A program made the translations under genes and the position numbers. DNA of 64,000 nt from Paenibacillus pinihumi DSM 23905 = JCM 16419 (GTDB taxonomy: Bacteria > Bacillota > Bacilli > Paenibacillales > Paenibacillaceae). Positions 25,091-34,705 of this stretch are shown here, in pieces. Position 1 is the stretch's first letter. Each line of letters begins with the position of its first letter. The notes under the pieces were generated by a model that was given only the letters and a program-made list of their open reading frames with translations, had not been told where the DNA came from and did no database searches. The stretch lies in NCBI RefSeq assembly GCF_000422505.1, contig NZ_AULX01000028.1, positions 55,622 through 119,621 of the forward strand, read 5' to 3'.

Positions 25091-26035
25091 ATGAAGCTTG
25101 AGCGCCTGCTCTCCATTATCGTCATTTTGATCAATCGCAGAATCATACAAGCCAAGGAGCTTGCCGAGCGGTTCGAGGTATCGGTACGCACGATCTACAG
25201 GGATATTGACGCCCTTAATAATGCCGGTATTCCCGTGGTCACCTATCAGGGCTCCGGCGGCGGGATTGGTCTGGCCGAGGGCTACCGTCTGGACCGGAAT
25301 CTGCTGACCAATGATGAGTTTGCTGCCATTGTCACCGCTCTGCGCAGTCTCTCAACTACATACACCGGAGACAGCCACGGACACCTGGTAGACAAGATTA
25401 ACAGCATCATCCCCGAATCGGTATCGGAAGCCTTCCAGATCAAGACAAGCCAGATGCTTATCGACCTCTCTCCCTGGGGAAAGCGGAACCCGCTCGAGGA
25501 CAAGCTAAAGCTGATCAAGCAGGCTATCGGGCAATTGCATCTGATCAGATTCACCTACGTCAACGTCAAAGGGGAGTCAAGCACACGTACAGTTGAGCCC
25601 TATACACTGATTATGAAAGGACAACAGTGGTATCTGTATGCGTATTGCTCCATGCGCTCAGGATTCCGGATGTTCAAGCTGAACCGGATCAAGGAGCTTA
25701 CAGTGACAAATAGCGTCTACCTGCGCCGTCCGCTTCCCGAGGAGCCCCTGCCATGGGATCATGACTGGTACCGGGAAGAGAACCTTGCCCGTTTGCAGCT
25801 TCGCATCTTCCCGCCTGCCAGACAGCTTGCTGAGGAATCCTTCGGGGTGGACCAGCTTCATAAGGAAACGGATAAGGATAGTTGGCTGGCTGCGATATCC
25901 TTTCCTGAGGATAATTGGCTGTACGGGTTCATATTAAGCTTCGGAGAGCATGTGGAAGTCATCTCCCCTCCCCATATCCGGCAAATTATTCAGGATAAAG
26001 CGATGGCAATTGCAGCCCTTTACGCCAAGACATAG
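25091..26035 (+). CDS. HTH_11/WYL-domain transcriptional regulator (YafY type)
   Basis: 314 residues. The N-terminal HTH_11 winged helix (AKELAERFEVSVRTIYRDID, about 20-39) is followed by a WYL domain (about 140-215, with EPYTLIMKGQQWYLYAYC) and a C-terminal WCX-like extension. GAAGGAGC lies just before the ATG, and TATAAT at 25041-25046 is a good -10. Between two MacB-like systems, it is the obvious candidate regulator for one or both. The effector is unknown. Confidence 0.85.
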   Translation: MKLERLLSIIVILINRRIIQAKELAERFEVSVRTIYRDIDALNNAGIPVVTYQGSGGGIGLAEGYRLDRNLLTNDEFAAIVTALRSLSTTYTGDSHGHLVDKINSIIPESVSEAFQIKTSQMLIDLSPWGKRNPLEDKLKLIKQAIGQLHLIRFTYVNVKGESSTRTVEPYTLIMKGQQWYLYAYCSMRSGFRMFKLNRIKELTVTNSVYLRRPLPEEPLPWDHDWYREENLARLQLRIFPPARQLAEESFGVDQLHKETDKDSWLAAISFPEDNWLYGFILSFGEHVEVISPPHIRQIIQDKAMAIAALYAKT

Positions 26036-26226
26036 GAGCAATATCAAGAAAATATGCTTCCGGATTTTGATGCAGGTCTCCTGGCATCCTGTTTCGGCTG
26101 GACTAGAGACGGGGGGAAATTGTCGATTTGTGTAGTACGATTGGTTGGCTGGTTTAGCAGATTTACAGCCTACAGAATTACCCGTCATTCGTTTATTGCA
26201 TACACAGAAAAAGGGGAGTGGAAAAA

Positions 26227-26934
26227 TTGCTTCGTGTAGAAGGCTTGTCCCATGCTTTCAAAAACGGGAATGAGACAACGCTTGTCCTGCAGCAAATCAG
26301 CTTTGTCGTGCACAAGGGCGAGATGGTCGCCCTTCTCGGAAGCTCCGGCTCGGGAAAGTCAACGCTGCTTAACTTGATGGCAGGGCTGATGAAGCCTACG
26401 GAGGGCGAAATTTACATAGCGGACAATAACATTGTGAAGATGAATGAAAATAAGCTCGCAGAGTTTCGCAGAACTCATATCGGATTTATTTTTCAAGCCT
26501 ATGAACTGCTGCCGAATCTGACGGTACGCGAAAACATTGAACTGCCGCTCGTCTTCCAGTCCGAGCGCCCTTCCATACGAAAACAGAAGGCGCTAAAGCT
26601 GTTGGAGCAGGTCGGCATCCCCGATAAAGGGGATATGTTCCCGTCCCAGCTGTCCGGGGGGCAGCAGCAGCGGGTGAGTATCGCCAGATCGCTCATTACT
26701 GAGCCCTCGGTTATATTCGCCGATGAACCGACAGGGAATCTCGATACGAAGACCGAGGAGGAGATTCTGGCCATCCTCAAAGAGCTTAACCGGACGATGA
26801 ACACAACCTTTATTATCGTCACCCATGAACGCGAGGTAGCCAATCAGACCCAGCATATTATTACGCTCCGGGACGGCAGGCTGGAGCAGTCACAGTCCCC
26901 TGAACCGGACCAGGCTGAGGAGGTTATCCAGTGA
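26227..26934 (+). CDS. MacB-type ABC transporter ATPase
   Basis: 235 residues. Walker A GSSGSGKST, signature LSGGQQQR, Walker B VIFADEPTGNLD, switch FIIVTHERE. TTG at 26227 has AAAGGGGAG at 26210-26218 with ideal spacing; GTG at 26218 overlaps that site. The stop overlaps the permease start as GTGA. It is the first gene of a three-gene tripartite-like system. Confidence 0.87.
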   Translation: MLRVEGLSHAFKNGNETTLVLQQISFVVHKGEMVALLGSSGSGKSTLLNLMAGLMKPTEGEIYIADNNIVKMNENKLAEFRRTHIGFIFQAYELLPNLTVRENIELPLVFQSERPSIRKQKALKLLEQVGIPDKGDMFPSQLSGGQQQRVSIARSLITEPSVIFADEPTGNLDTKTEEEILAILKELNRTMNTTFIIVTHEREVANQTQHIITLRDGRLEQSQSPEPDQAEEVIQ

Positions 26935-28301
26935 GAATAGCCGACCTTACAAGACTGTCCTGGGATCAGGTGAGACGCCGCAAGGTGGTCACCATGCTCT
27001 GTGCTGCCGGGTTATCCATCGGCTGTGCGGCTATTATACTTGCCATGAGCATCGGTGAATCGACACAGGAAATTGTGTCCTCGCAGCTTAACAGCTTTTT
27101 GAAAATGGACGAAATTACGGTCTATCCGAATAACGGGCCGTCCTCGCCTCCGGGCAGTACGGAGTCCAAGGACGATGAAGCTGCCAAGCGGGGGGCCCTC
27201 AATGACCAAAAGCTTGAGATCATGCGGAATATCAAGCATGTGAAGGCAGTTGCGCCTTTTCAGGAGTTCAACTACATGGAGATGACCACAATGGACAGCA
27301 AGAAAGGGTATGCCCTTATTGTGGGGACAGACCTGTCGACGCTCAAGGACTTTGGCGAATCCTTCATGCAAGGTGATGTCACCGGTACAACGGATACTAT
27401 GAATGCGGTTGTACTCAGCTATGGCGCGACACTCGACCTGTTGGACCCGGAGACGCGCAGCAAGCTGTATCAGTCGATGGACCGCAACCCTTATGATGAA
27501 AACATTAGAAAGCAGTATGAGAGCTTGAGGACGACGCCAACCGCCCTGTTCAAGCAGCAGATTCAGATTTTGAGTATGCAGGATTCCGGAAAGCAACTCA
27601 CAAGCCCGGGATTGCGTGTTATCGGCGTTTTGAAAAAGCCGAAGGGCCAGAGCGACATAAATATCGCCCAGGACCGCAAAATCTATGTATCGATTGAAAC
27701 TGCAGAGATGCTCCGCAAGGAGCTTTTCCCAAAAAACGAATCCGAGAACAAAGCCGGAACCTACAATTCGGTCAAGGTGAAGGTTGACGCCGAAGAGCAT
27801 GTGAAGCAGGTGGAAGATCAGCTCAAGAAGCTGTCAGTAAATACACAATCCAACCTGCTGCAAAAGGAACGGCTGGAGGAGCAATTTTCCATCTTCAAGG
27901 CAGTGGCTGTCGGGGCTGGTGTATTCATTCTGATTATTGCTTCGATTTCCATTATTGTTGCGATGACGATGTCCACCTACCAGCGCCGCAGGCAGATTGG
28001 CATTATGAAGGTGCTCGGCGCAAATCTCGCGCAAATCCGCAACATGTTCATCGTCGAAGCCGCGCTGCTCGGCCTGCTTGGCGGATTGCTCGGCATCTTG
28101 TTTTCCTACTGGATCGTCTGGGGAATCAATGCGCTGATCCTGAACATGACGCAGGGAGAAAGTGCAATGTCTATCTTTATCCCCGCCAAGGCGATCCCGA
28201 CAGGGCTGGCATTCGCAATTATGACAGGAATTTTATCCGGGATTTATCCGGCCGTGAGCGCTTCGCGTACCGATGCGCTGACAGCGATCAAAAGGGACTA
28301 G
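26931..28301 (+). CDS. MacB/FtsX-type ABC transporter permease
   Basis: 456 residues with one N-terminal helix, an extracytoplasmic domain of about 260 residues rich in Lys and Gln, and three C-terminal helices (YQRRRQIGIMKVLGANLAQI is the FtsX-type loop). It starts with GTG coupled to the ATPase. It pairs with a membrane-fusion-type adaptor 25 nt downstream, so export of a peptide, lipid or drug is likely. Confidence 0.87.
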   Translation: MRIADLTRLSWDQVRRRKVVTMLCAAGLSIGCAAIILAMSIGESTQEIVSSQLNSFLKMDEITVYPNNGPSSPPGSTESKDDEAAKRGALNDQKLEIMRNIKHVKAVAPFQEFNYMEMTTMDSKKGYALIVGTDLSTLKDFGESFMQGDVTGTTDTMNAVVLSYGATLDLLDPETRSKLYQSMDRNPYDENIRKQYESLRTTPTALFKQQIQILSMQDSGKQLTSPGLRVIGVLKKPKGQSDINIAQDRKIYVSIETAEMLRKELFPKNESENKAGTYNSVKVKVDAEEHVKQVEDQLKKLSVNTQSNLLQKERLEEQFSIFKAVAVGAGVFILIIASISIIVAMTMSTYQRRRQIGIMKVLGANLAQIRNMFIVEAALLGLLGGLLGILFSYWIVWGINALILNMTQGESAMSIFIPAKAIPTGLAFAIMTGILSGIYPAVSASRTDALTAIKRD

Positions 28302-28326
28302 CAGAAAGGAACTGGGGGAGCTGAAG

Positions 28327-29409
28327 ATGAAGAAGAAAATCAAATGGATTATCATTGCAGCCATACTGATCGGCATCAGTGCCGTGCTGTATAAGATGGG
28401 GAATCCGCCCAAGGCAGAAAACGAGGCTGTCGAATCACAGGCCATTACTTTTCAGGTAACAAAAGAAACACTTACAAGCACGGTGCAGGTTAAAGGAAAA
28501 TCGTTGTATGAGCAGGAGACACAAATATTTGCGCCCTTTAGCTCCAAGGTAACCGGCTGGAAGGTCACGGACGGGCAACAGGTCAAAAAGGGCGATATCC
28601 TGTTCCAGCTGGATCAGGCGGATCTGCAAAATCAGATTACGCAGGAAGAAGCTGAGTTGCGCAAGGCAGATCTGGAATCGAAGCTCCAGGCTATTGTCAA
28701 GGATGCAGATGAGGAGCTTGCCCCTGCAGACATGACCGAAGCAGGCCGCAAGAGACAGCTTGCTGCCAAGGAGATCGCCCGTCTGGAGAAGGAACTGGGC
28801 GAGGTGAAAGGTTCGATCCAGCGGAAAGAACTGGAGAAGAAACGCCTCAAGCTGAACGATGCCCAATACCGTGCGCCTGCCGAGGGCATCTTCCTGTTCG
28901 AATCGGCAAGCAAGCGGCCCCAAGCCCTTAACGACAACCAGTATATCGGCAAAATTGTAGATCTGAACAAGCTTCAATTTATTGCCCTGGTGGGTGAGCA
29001 GGATGTATTCCGGATCAAGCCGGAAATGAAGGTCAAGGTGAAAATAACCGCGATGAAGGATGTGCCGTTAACCGGTACTGTCCTGCGTGTATCCAAGTTC
29101 GCCAAGACAGGAACTGACCAGGAGAGTATCAACCAGGCAGCGCAATTCGAGGTTGTCATCTCTCTGGAGCCTAGCGAATATCTCATTGCCGGTCTGTCGC
29201 TTAACGGGGATATCGAGACCAGCCGCAAAGAAAATGTACTCGTTCTCCCCTCCATCGCCATTATGAACGATCAGAATTCATCTTATGTTATGGTGGAGAA
29301 ATCTCCGGGTCAATATGAGCGCCGGGATATCAAGGTTGGTATGGATACGGGAGAGAAGGCAGAGATTGTAGAGGGGTTAAAGGAAGGCGATGTTATAGCC
29401 CTTCAATAG
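28327..29409 (+). CDS. HlyD/RND-type adaptor (membrane fusion) protein
   Basis: 360 residues. An N-terminal membrane anchor (about 5-22), a lipoyl/barrel-sandwich half (VTGWKVTDGQQVKKGDILFQ), a coiled-coil hairpin (about 95-180, charged, with a KELEKKRLK stretch), the second lipoyl half (YRAPAEGIFL) and beta-barrel and membrane-proximal domains (VGMDTGEKAEIVEGLKEGD). In Gram-positive bacteria such adaptors work with MacB-type permeases, like YknX with YknYZ. Last gene of the operon. Confidence 0.87.
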   Translation: MKKKIKWIIIAAILIGISAVLYKMGNPPKAENEAVESQAITFQVTKETLTSTVQVKGKSLYEQETQIFAPFSSKVTGWKVTDGQQVKKGDILFQLDQADLQNQITQEEAELRKADLESKLQAIVKDADEELAPADMTEAGRKRQLAAKEIARLEKELGEVKGSIQRKELEKKRLKLNDAQYRAPAEGIFLFESASKRPQALNDNQYIGKIVDLNKLQFIALVGEQDVFRIKPEMKVKVKITAMKDVPLTGTVLRVSKFAKTGTDQESINQAAQFEVVISLEPSEYLIAGLSLNGDIETSRKENVLVLPSIAIMNDQNSSYVMVEKSPGQYERRDIKVGMDTGEKAEIVEGLKEGDVIALQ

Positions 29410-29453
29410 GGAATCATTCAGCTGTTTTCAGATTTTACAGGCCTGGAGCACCG

Positions 29454-29486
29454 GAACCTGACACTTAGTTGTCAGGTTCTTTTGTT
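29454..29486 (+). terminator. Terminator of adaptor operon
   Basis: GAACCTGACA (29454-29463) pairs perfectly with TGTCAGGTTC (29470-29479), with a 6-nt loop and a TTTTGTTT tail. Confidence 0.88.
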
Positions 29487-29583
29487 TATACTCAACTATA
29501 TAAGTTGAACAAAAGAATTAAAACCTTAAGCTACGGAAAGAATGGAAGACAAAAATAATTGAATAGTCAGGAGAGAAATTAAA

Positions 29584-30372
29584 ATGAACATTGCGCAATG
29601 CCAAAGCTGCGGCATGCCGCTCGCAGATGAAGTCAGAGGTACGGAAAAGGACGGCACACGCTCAGAAATTTACTGCCAATATTGTTATGAGGACGGGCAC
29701 TTTACCCGGCCTGAGCAGACGCTGGAAGGAATGATTGAGACCTGTATCCCTTATCTCGCAGAGCAAGGTATGCCGAATGATCAGGCACGTGCCCTGCTGA
29801 ACCAGTCACTGCCGTCACTAAAGCGCTGGAAGGATACCGGACACGACGCGAATACAACTGCCGCTGCAACTGCTGCTGGTCCGGATCGAATGACAGAGCT
29901 GGCGCCGCTTTCTCTGGCGGGCGTAACAGTCAGAACCAGCAATGCTGCCGAAATGGGGCCAGAAGCCAAGATTTCCGGGCTCTGGGCAAAATTCTGGGCG
30001 GAGGAAATCGCGGGCAAATTGGGCAAATCGGCCGAGCCCCCTGTTATTTACGGCTGTTACGCTGAATACGAGTCAGACGTCAATGGTGCCTATACGCTAA
30101 TGATTGGCATCGAACAAGAGCACAGACAAGGCAATATGCAGGATGTCACCACCCTGGAGCTTCCCGCGTCCCACTATGCCGTCTTCCAGTCTAGGACTGG
30201 CCCGCTGCCGGATATCGTAATAGAGACCTGGCAGCGAATATGGAAGTATACAGAAGAACACGGACTGGAAAGAACCTATACGGGCGACTTTGAGCGCTAT
30301 GATGAACGCAGTGCCAACCCTGAAAATGCACAGGTGGATATTTACATCGCCGTCAAAGCACCTGCCAACTGA
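29584..30372 (+). CDS. Zinc-ribbon plus GyrI-like effector-binding domain protein
   Basis: 262 residues. The N-terminal treble-type zinc ribbon has CQSCGMPL (Cys pair 1) and YCQYCYEDGHF (Cys pair 2), residues about 5-45, and a helical segment runs to about 85. An Ala/Thr linker follows. Residues about 105-260 look like a GyrI/AraC-type effector-binding domain (WAKFWAEEI, IYGCYAEYESDVNGAYTLMI, HYAVFQSRTG, YTGDFERYDE). It may act as a stand-alone small-molecule binding or transcription-associated protein. It is monocistronic with AGGAGAG upstream. Confidence 0.75.
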   Translation: MNIAQCQSCGMPLADEVRGTEKDGTRSEIYCQYCYEDGHFTRPEQTLEGMIETCIPYLAEQGMPNDQARALLNQSLPSLKRWKDTGHDANTTAAATAAGPDRMTELAPLSLAGVTVRTSNAAEMGPEAKISGLWAKFWAEEIAGKLGKSAEPPVIYGCYAEYESDVNGAYTLMIGIEQEHRQGNMQDVTTLELPASHYAVFQSRTGPLPDIVIETWQRIWKYTEEHGLERTYTGDFERYDERSANPENAQVDIYIAVKAPAN

Positions 30373-30417
30373 TTGACTGCCAAATCAGAATGAAGCGGGT
30401 ATCTGTATAGACAAGAA

Positions 30418-30468
30418 AAAGCCCCGGCCTGCTCGCTGCTGTCAAAGCGGCTTTCAGGTCAGGGCTTT
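30418..30468. terminator. Probable bidirectional terminator
   Basis: AAAGCCC at 30418-30424 pairs with GGGCTTT at 30462-30468, with CCTG/CAGG further in. The left side carries an A-run, giving a T-run for the minus-strand gene; the plus strand ends in TTTCTGTT. It lies between convergent genes. Confidence 0.6.
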
Positions 30469-30515
30469 CTGTTCGTACTATACTGAGACTGAGATCGTAT
30501 AGCCGTGGTCTTCAC

Positions 30516-31076
30516 TTACACAGCCGGATACATCTCGCTGCCGGTCTCGCTGCTCAGCATCGTTTGCCGCAGCTCGCCGCGGTACATCAGCTTGAGGGCT
30601 TCGGAGCGCCCCAGATCTGCCGGAGTCGTAAGTGACGCGCATTTGGGAACAAGACTGTGCCCGCTCTGCTCAAACACGGTCGCAACAAACTGTGAGCAGA
30701 AAAAAGCATTCTCCCGTTTCACTCTGATCTTCAGCATAATGCCCAGCACACCCAGCAGATTATATTTATACCGTTGGGGCTCCTGCTCAAATCTCCGCAC
30801 ATACTCGCGAAGCTGGTTATATTTGCGCTCGCTCACTTCGCAGCTGAATACTGCGCAGGATGCTTTCCTGAACAGCTCGCTCTGCAAATCCTCCTTCACA
30901 AAGCCGCCCACAAAAGGATTGCCCGGACTTTTTCTACCGAAGCTGTAGACCTCCCTGAGCTCATCGTCAAAGGCGATGGAAGCATGATTATGCTCAGCCT
31001 TCGTGTACAGCTTGATCATTCTCGTAAACCAAGTACCGGTGTCGGACAACAAAATATAGATACGTTTATTTTTCAT
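30516..31076 (-). CDS. YiiX/permuted NlpC-P60-like protein
   Basis: 186 residues, no signal peptide. The pattern of an early His (AEHNHASIAF, His29/His31) and a later Cys in FFCSQFVATVF (Cys127) is that of permuted papain-fold YiiX/YebB-like hydrolases or acyltransferases. Residues 95-120 (KYNLLGVLGIMLKIRVKREN) match the usual helix before the Cys. Substrate unknown; peptidoglycan or lipid-linked roles are known in the superfamily. A single gene between convergent neighbours. Confidence 0.7.
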   Translation of the reverse strand: MKNKRIYILLSDTGTWFTRMIKLYTKAEHNHASIAFDDELREVYSFGRKSPGNPFVGGFVKEDLQSELFRKASCAVFSCEVSERKYNQLREYVRRFEQEPQRYKYNLLGVLGIMLKIRVKRENAFFCSQFVATVFEQSGHSLVPKCASLTTPADLGRSEALKLMYRGELRQTMLSSETGSEMYPAV

Positions 31077-31163
31077 CGTTCAACCCCACCCACAATTGAA
31101 ATCTCAATCCGAATCTATCGTCTAGATCTATCATAAAGTTTCAATGCTCGGGGCAAATCGGTC

Positions 31164-32147
31164 TTATGTCCGGATTTTACCTGGACTTAAGTCGGGTTGC
31201 ACAGATGCTGATGTATGCTTCTTACTGCTCAGCAGGAAGTTCTCAAGTTCATTCGCTAGTGTAAAAAGACTTGCGCGGCTCTCGAACTCTGTCCGGTTTT
31301 GCGGCATTGGCAGCCCTTTGTGATGCTCACGGATTGCCTTAAGCTGCTGAAGATACTCCCTGCTATCGTCCAGATGTTCAATGTTGTTGCCCAGCTGCCC
31401 GAGAAATTCACCAATTCGCTCCCCTTGTTCAAGCCGAAGGCCGATCCGGGATACCAGCGGCACCATACGTTCAATAATTTGGAACTGCTGTGACTTGAGT
31501 TCAACATAATAGTAAAATGAATTTAATTTTCCAGTCAAGTTATTTTCGACTTCCAGCACGGCAAGATGGCGCGCCTTTTTCAGCAGCTCTGCAAGCTCCA
31601 GAAGCTCCTTGCCGTCCCATGATCCATTCCCTTCGCGCAGGTAGCTGCCGAGTTCCCTGAAGATGGAGGCCATCTTGGCGTCAACCTCGCTTTTGAACTG
31701 GTCAATCTTCCGGTCAAGGCCGGGCATATACAGGTTGACCAGCAGCGCTACCCCAAGACCGACCATAATAATCGCCAGCTCATGAGCGAAAAAAGCCAGG
31801 CTGACATAGCCGCTCACGTAGCTGTGCATGACGATGACTGAGCTGCTGGATATGCCGTTCTGGATTTTCAGCCGGACCAGTATCGGGATAAAGATCAGGT
31901 AGAGAATCAGAATAACCCACACCTTATAGCCAAGCAGCGAGAATACCGCACTGGAGAGCAGCATGCCGACGATGCAAGCGAAGAAGCGGTCCAGCACGGC
32001 AGCAATGGATTGCTTGCGTGTCCGCTGGATACATAGCAGCGTTAGAATGCCTGCTGAGGTATAATAAGGCAGCTCGAGCCATTGGGCGATCAGGATGGAC
32101 AGGCAGACGCCTGTCGCGGTCTTAATTGTACGAAATCCGATTCGCAT
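31164..32147 (-). CDS. Aromatic acid exporter family (ArAE_1/FUSC-like) membrane protein
   Basis: 327 residues. Four or more transmembrane helices in the first 150 residues (KTATGVCLSILIAQWLELPY is typical of ArAE/FUSC N-termini), followed by a cytoplasmic helical domain with charged heptads. Similar to Bacillus YqjA-type proteins. The start codon shares one base with the stop of the upstream protease gene (TAATG arrangement), so translation is coupled. Substrate not known. Confidence 0.82.
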   Translation of the reverse strand: MRIGFRTIKTATGVCLSILIAQWLELPYYTSAGILTLLCIQRTRKQSIAAVLDRFFACIVGMLLSSAVFSLLGYKVWVILILYLIFIPILVRLKIQNGISSSSVIVMHSYVSGYVSLAFFAHELAIIMVGLGVALLVNLYMPGLDRKIDQFKSEVDAKMASIFRELGSYLREGNGSWDGKELLELAELLKKARHLAVLEVENNLTGKLNSFYYYVELKSQQFQIIERMVPLVSRIGLRLEQGERIGEFLGQLGNNIEHLDDSREYLQQLKAIREHHKGLPMPQNRTEFESRASLFTLANELENFLLSSKKHTSASVQPDLSPGKIRT

Positions 32148-33577
32148 TACGGTGTCTTCCCTTGTATCAAGCTGCGCAGTTCTTCAACTGCCTTTTTGTT
32201 TTGCGGGTCCTCCTGCTCAATCTTGGCTGCAAGCCGCTGCTGGAGCCTGTAAGCCGTGCCTTCTGTCACAGTGCCGTCAGCTTCAAGCTGCTCCTCACTC
32301 TGGAATCTTTTCACCGCTTCCTTGGTATCGGCATTATAGACCCCTTCCTGCGTAATCGCTCCAAAGCCGAGCGCATTCAGCATGTGCTGAATGGTTTTGA
32401 CGTCCTTGCCGTAATCTCCTTCCTTGAAAGTCGTCTCTGCGGGAAGGAGCGGCAGATTCGCATATTCCGGCATATCGACTGCAATATCCGGCTTGACGCC
32501 CTCCTTATGAATCCAGCTTCCATCCGGCGTTCTCCACTGTGCCTCTGTAAGCTTCAATACCGAGTCATCGGCAAACTGCTGGAAGGTCTGGACAATGCCC
32601 TTGCCGAATGATTTGTTCCCGACCAGAACCGCCCCGTTCGCCCGGAGCGCCGCAGACAATACCTCAGAGGAGCTGGCGCTATTCTCATCAATCAGTACAA
32701 CAACAGGCAGCTTCCACTCCTTCTTCTGCTTCGAGCGGTGTGTGAATTCCCGCTGTTCATTTTTATAGACAACTTGAACAATGACCTTATCCTTCGGAAT
32801 CAGCAGACTGGCGATTTCGATCGCCGGCTGCAGCAGACCGCCCGGATTTGACCGCAGATCAACGAGTAGTCCCTTCATCCCTTGCTTTTGTAAACTGTCA
32901 GCCGCTTGCTCGAATTCCTTGGCTGTACTTTCGGCAAAGCGTGAAATGGCAATTTTGCCAACACCGTTGCCAAGCATCTTGGAGGATACAGTTGTCACCG
33001 GCACCTCGCCTCTTGTAACTGTAATATCTACTGGCTCGGGTGAAGAGGCCCTTGCCAGCGACAGCACCACCTTGGTGCCCTCCTCGCCTCTTGTGAGGGT
33101 AATAATATCCGATAGCGTCTTCCCTGCTACCGATTTGCCGTCAATGGCTACAATGCGGTCCTCTGCCAGCACACCTGCTCCTGCGGCTGGCGCTCCTTCT
33201 ATCGTTGAGGCAATAAAGAACTGGCCGTTATCGACACGGAGGACGACCCCAACACCGACAAAATGATCCTCATAGCGTTCAAGAAAGCTCTTCCCCTGCT
33301 CCTTGGTATAGTAGACCGAATAGGGATCGTTAAGCGAAGAAACCATGCCTGCAACAGCCCCATGAATCAGGCTCTCAGGATCGACATCCCCCATATAGTT
33401 GTTGACAATTTCCTTATAGGAGCGGTCCAGGTTGTCAAAGGCGGCCTCACCAAGCACCGGGTAACGCTTCTTCATCCACAATTGCCCGGCTCCGAATCCA
33501 GCAGTTCCGGCTAGTACGGCAATAATCAGCATATAGACAATAATTCTCTGGCGGCGTGCAGCGGAAGTGTGTGGCAT
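32147..33577 (-). CDS. ctpA: C-terminal processing serine protease with PDZ and peptidoglycan-binding domains
   Basis: 476 residues. A signal anchor (about 13-32), a PDZ domain (about 95-180), the S41 catalytic core with ENSASSSEVLSAAL (Ser) and GNKSFGKG (Lys), and a C-terminal PG_binding_1 repeat (about 395-455, KTIQHMLNALGF). This is the architecture of Bacillus CtpA/CtpB, extracytoplasmic proteases with roles in cell-wall enzyme turnover or sporulation signalling. The start at 33577 has GGAGAGA. First gene of a pair with the ArAE-like exporter. Confidence 0.92.
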   Translation of the reverse strand: MPHTSAARRQRIIVYMLIIAVLAGTAGFGAGQLWMKKRYPVLGEAAFDNLDRSYKEIVNNYMGDVDPESLIHGAVAGMVSSLNDPYSVYYTKEQGKSFLERYEDHFVGVGVVLRVDNGQFFIASTIEGAPAAGAGVLAEDRIVAIDGKSVAGKTLSDIITLTRGEEGTKVVLSLARASSPEPVDITVTRGEVPVTTVSSKMLGNGVGKIAISRFAESTAKEFEQAADSLQKQGMKGLLVDLRSNPGGLLQPAIEIASLLIPKDKVIVQVVYKNEQREFTHRSKQKKEWKLPVVVLIDENSASSSEVLSAALRANGAVLVGNKSFGKGIVQTFQQFADDSVLKLTEAQWRTPDGSWIHKEGVKPDIAVDMPEYANLPLLPAETTFKEGDYGKDVKTIQHMLNALGFGAITQEGVYNADTKEAVKRFQSEEQLEADGTVTEGTAYRLQQRLAAKIEQEDPQNKKAVEELRSLIQGKTP

Positions 33578-33716
33578 TGATATCTCTCCGTTTTCTCAAG
33601 TTTTCCAATAGTATCACTTTATCTCATTCTCACTCCGGCTTCAAGCCAGCCCCCTTGTTAAGGCTTCCCTTCATCAGGTACAATCAGGCTAGACATGATA
33701 AAGGAGAGACATACAA

Positions 33717-34523
33717 ATGCCTTATAAGCTGATTGCAATTGATGTAGATGATACTTTGCTTAATGATGAACTGCAAGTTACCGCCCGCACGAAGCAGGCG
33801 CTGCAGCAAGCGATTGAACAAGGAGTAACTGTCACTCTTGCCACCGGAAGAATGTACGCCTCTGCACAAAATATCGCCCGCCAGATTGAACTGAATGTGC
33901 CGATCATTACGTATCAGGGCTCTTTGGTCAAGACGCTGCTGGACGGACAGGTCATTTATGAGCGTTATGTTCCGACAGAGGCTGCCAAAAAGCTGTATGA
34001 ATACTGTGAGGCTAAAGGACTGCATCTGCAGCTTTACGTGGATGATGTGCTGTATGTCAAAGAGGAAAACGACAAAATTGCCGGATACTCCAGACTCTCC
34101 AAAATCCCTTATGTAGTTGCGCCCAACTTTGCCGATCTGGTACTCCAGCCGCAAATGAAAATGCTGATCATTGATGAGCCTGAGCTGCTGGACAAGGTTG
34201 CTGTCGAATTGAAAGCACTGATTGGAGACATCGCCCATATTACCAAATCGAAGCCGCACTTCCTGGAAATCATGCACAAAGAAGGTACGAAAGGGCATGC
34301 TTTGGCCTTCCTCGCTTCCCATATCGGCTGCACCCTGGAAGAAGCCATCGGGATCGGCGATTCCTGGAACGATCATGAGATGCTGGAAATGGCCGGGCTG
34401 GGCGTTGCGATGGGAAATGCTCTTCCATCCTTGAAGGAGATTGCAAATTACGTTACCCGGTCTAATAATGAAGATGGAGTGGCGCATGTTATCGAGAAGT
34501 TTGTGCTCGGGCAGGAAGACTGA
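33717..34523 (+). CDS. Cof-type HAD-IIB phosphatase
   Basis: 268 residues. Motif I AIDVDDTLL, motif II around LATGRM, motif III Lys in KGHALAFL and motif IV IGDSWNDHEML; GLGVAMGNALPSLKEIANYV is the usual Cof C-terminus. It dephosphorylates sugar phosphates or other small metabolites. AAAGGAGAG precedes the ATG. Monocistronic, with a strong terminator. Confidence 0.93.
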   Translation: MPYKLIAIDVDDTLLNDELQVTARTKQALQQAIEQGVTVTLATGRMYASAQNIARQIELNVPIITYQGSLVKTLLDGQVIYERYVPTEAAKKLYEYCEAKGLHLQLYVDDVLYVKEENDKIAGYSRLSKIPYVVAPNFADLVLQPQMKMLIIDEPELLDKVAVELKALIGDIAHITKSKPHFLEIMHKEGTKGHALAFLASHIGCTLEEAIGIGDSWNDHEMLEMAGLGVAMGNALPSLKEIANYVTRSNNEDGVAHVIEKFVLGQED

Positions 34524-34584
34524 CTGATCTAATAATACCTTCAAGTCTGGGTCATACAAATGTTCATCGTTTTAACGATATTAA

Positions 34585-34627
34585 AAAGGGTATGCACACT
34601 GTTATGCCGTGTGCATACCCTTTATTT
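34585..34627. terminator. Strong, probably bidirectional terminator
   Basis: AAAGGGTATGCACAC (34585-34599) pairs exactly with GTGTGCATACCCTTT (34609-34623), with a 9-nt loop. A-run before and T-run after. It lies between the HAD gene and the convergent sbp. Confidence 0.88.
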
Positions 34628-34705
34628 GACTATATGGGGTGCAAGATATCCCTGTCGTGACACGAAGCGCTGAGGTCACGTTTGAAAATGCAGCAGGCAT
34701 AGCAA

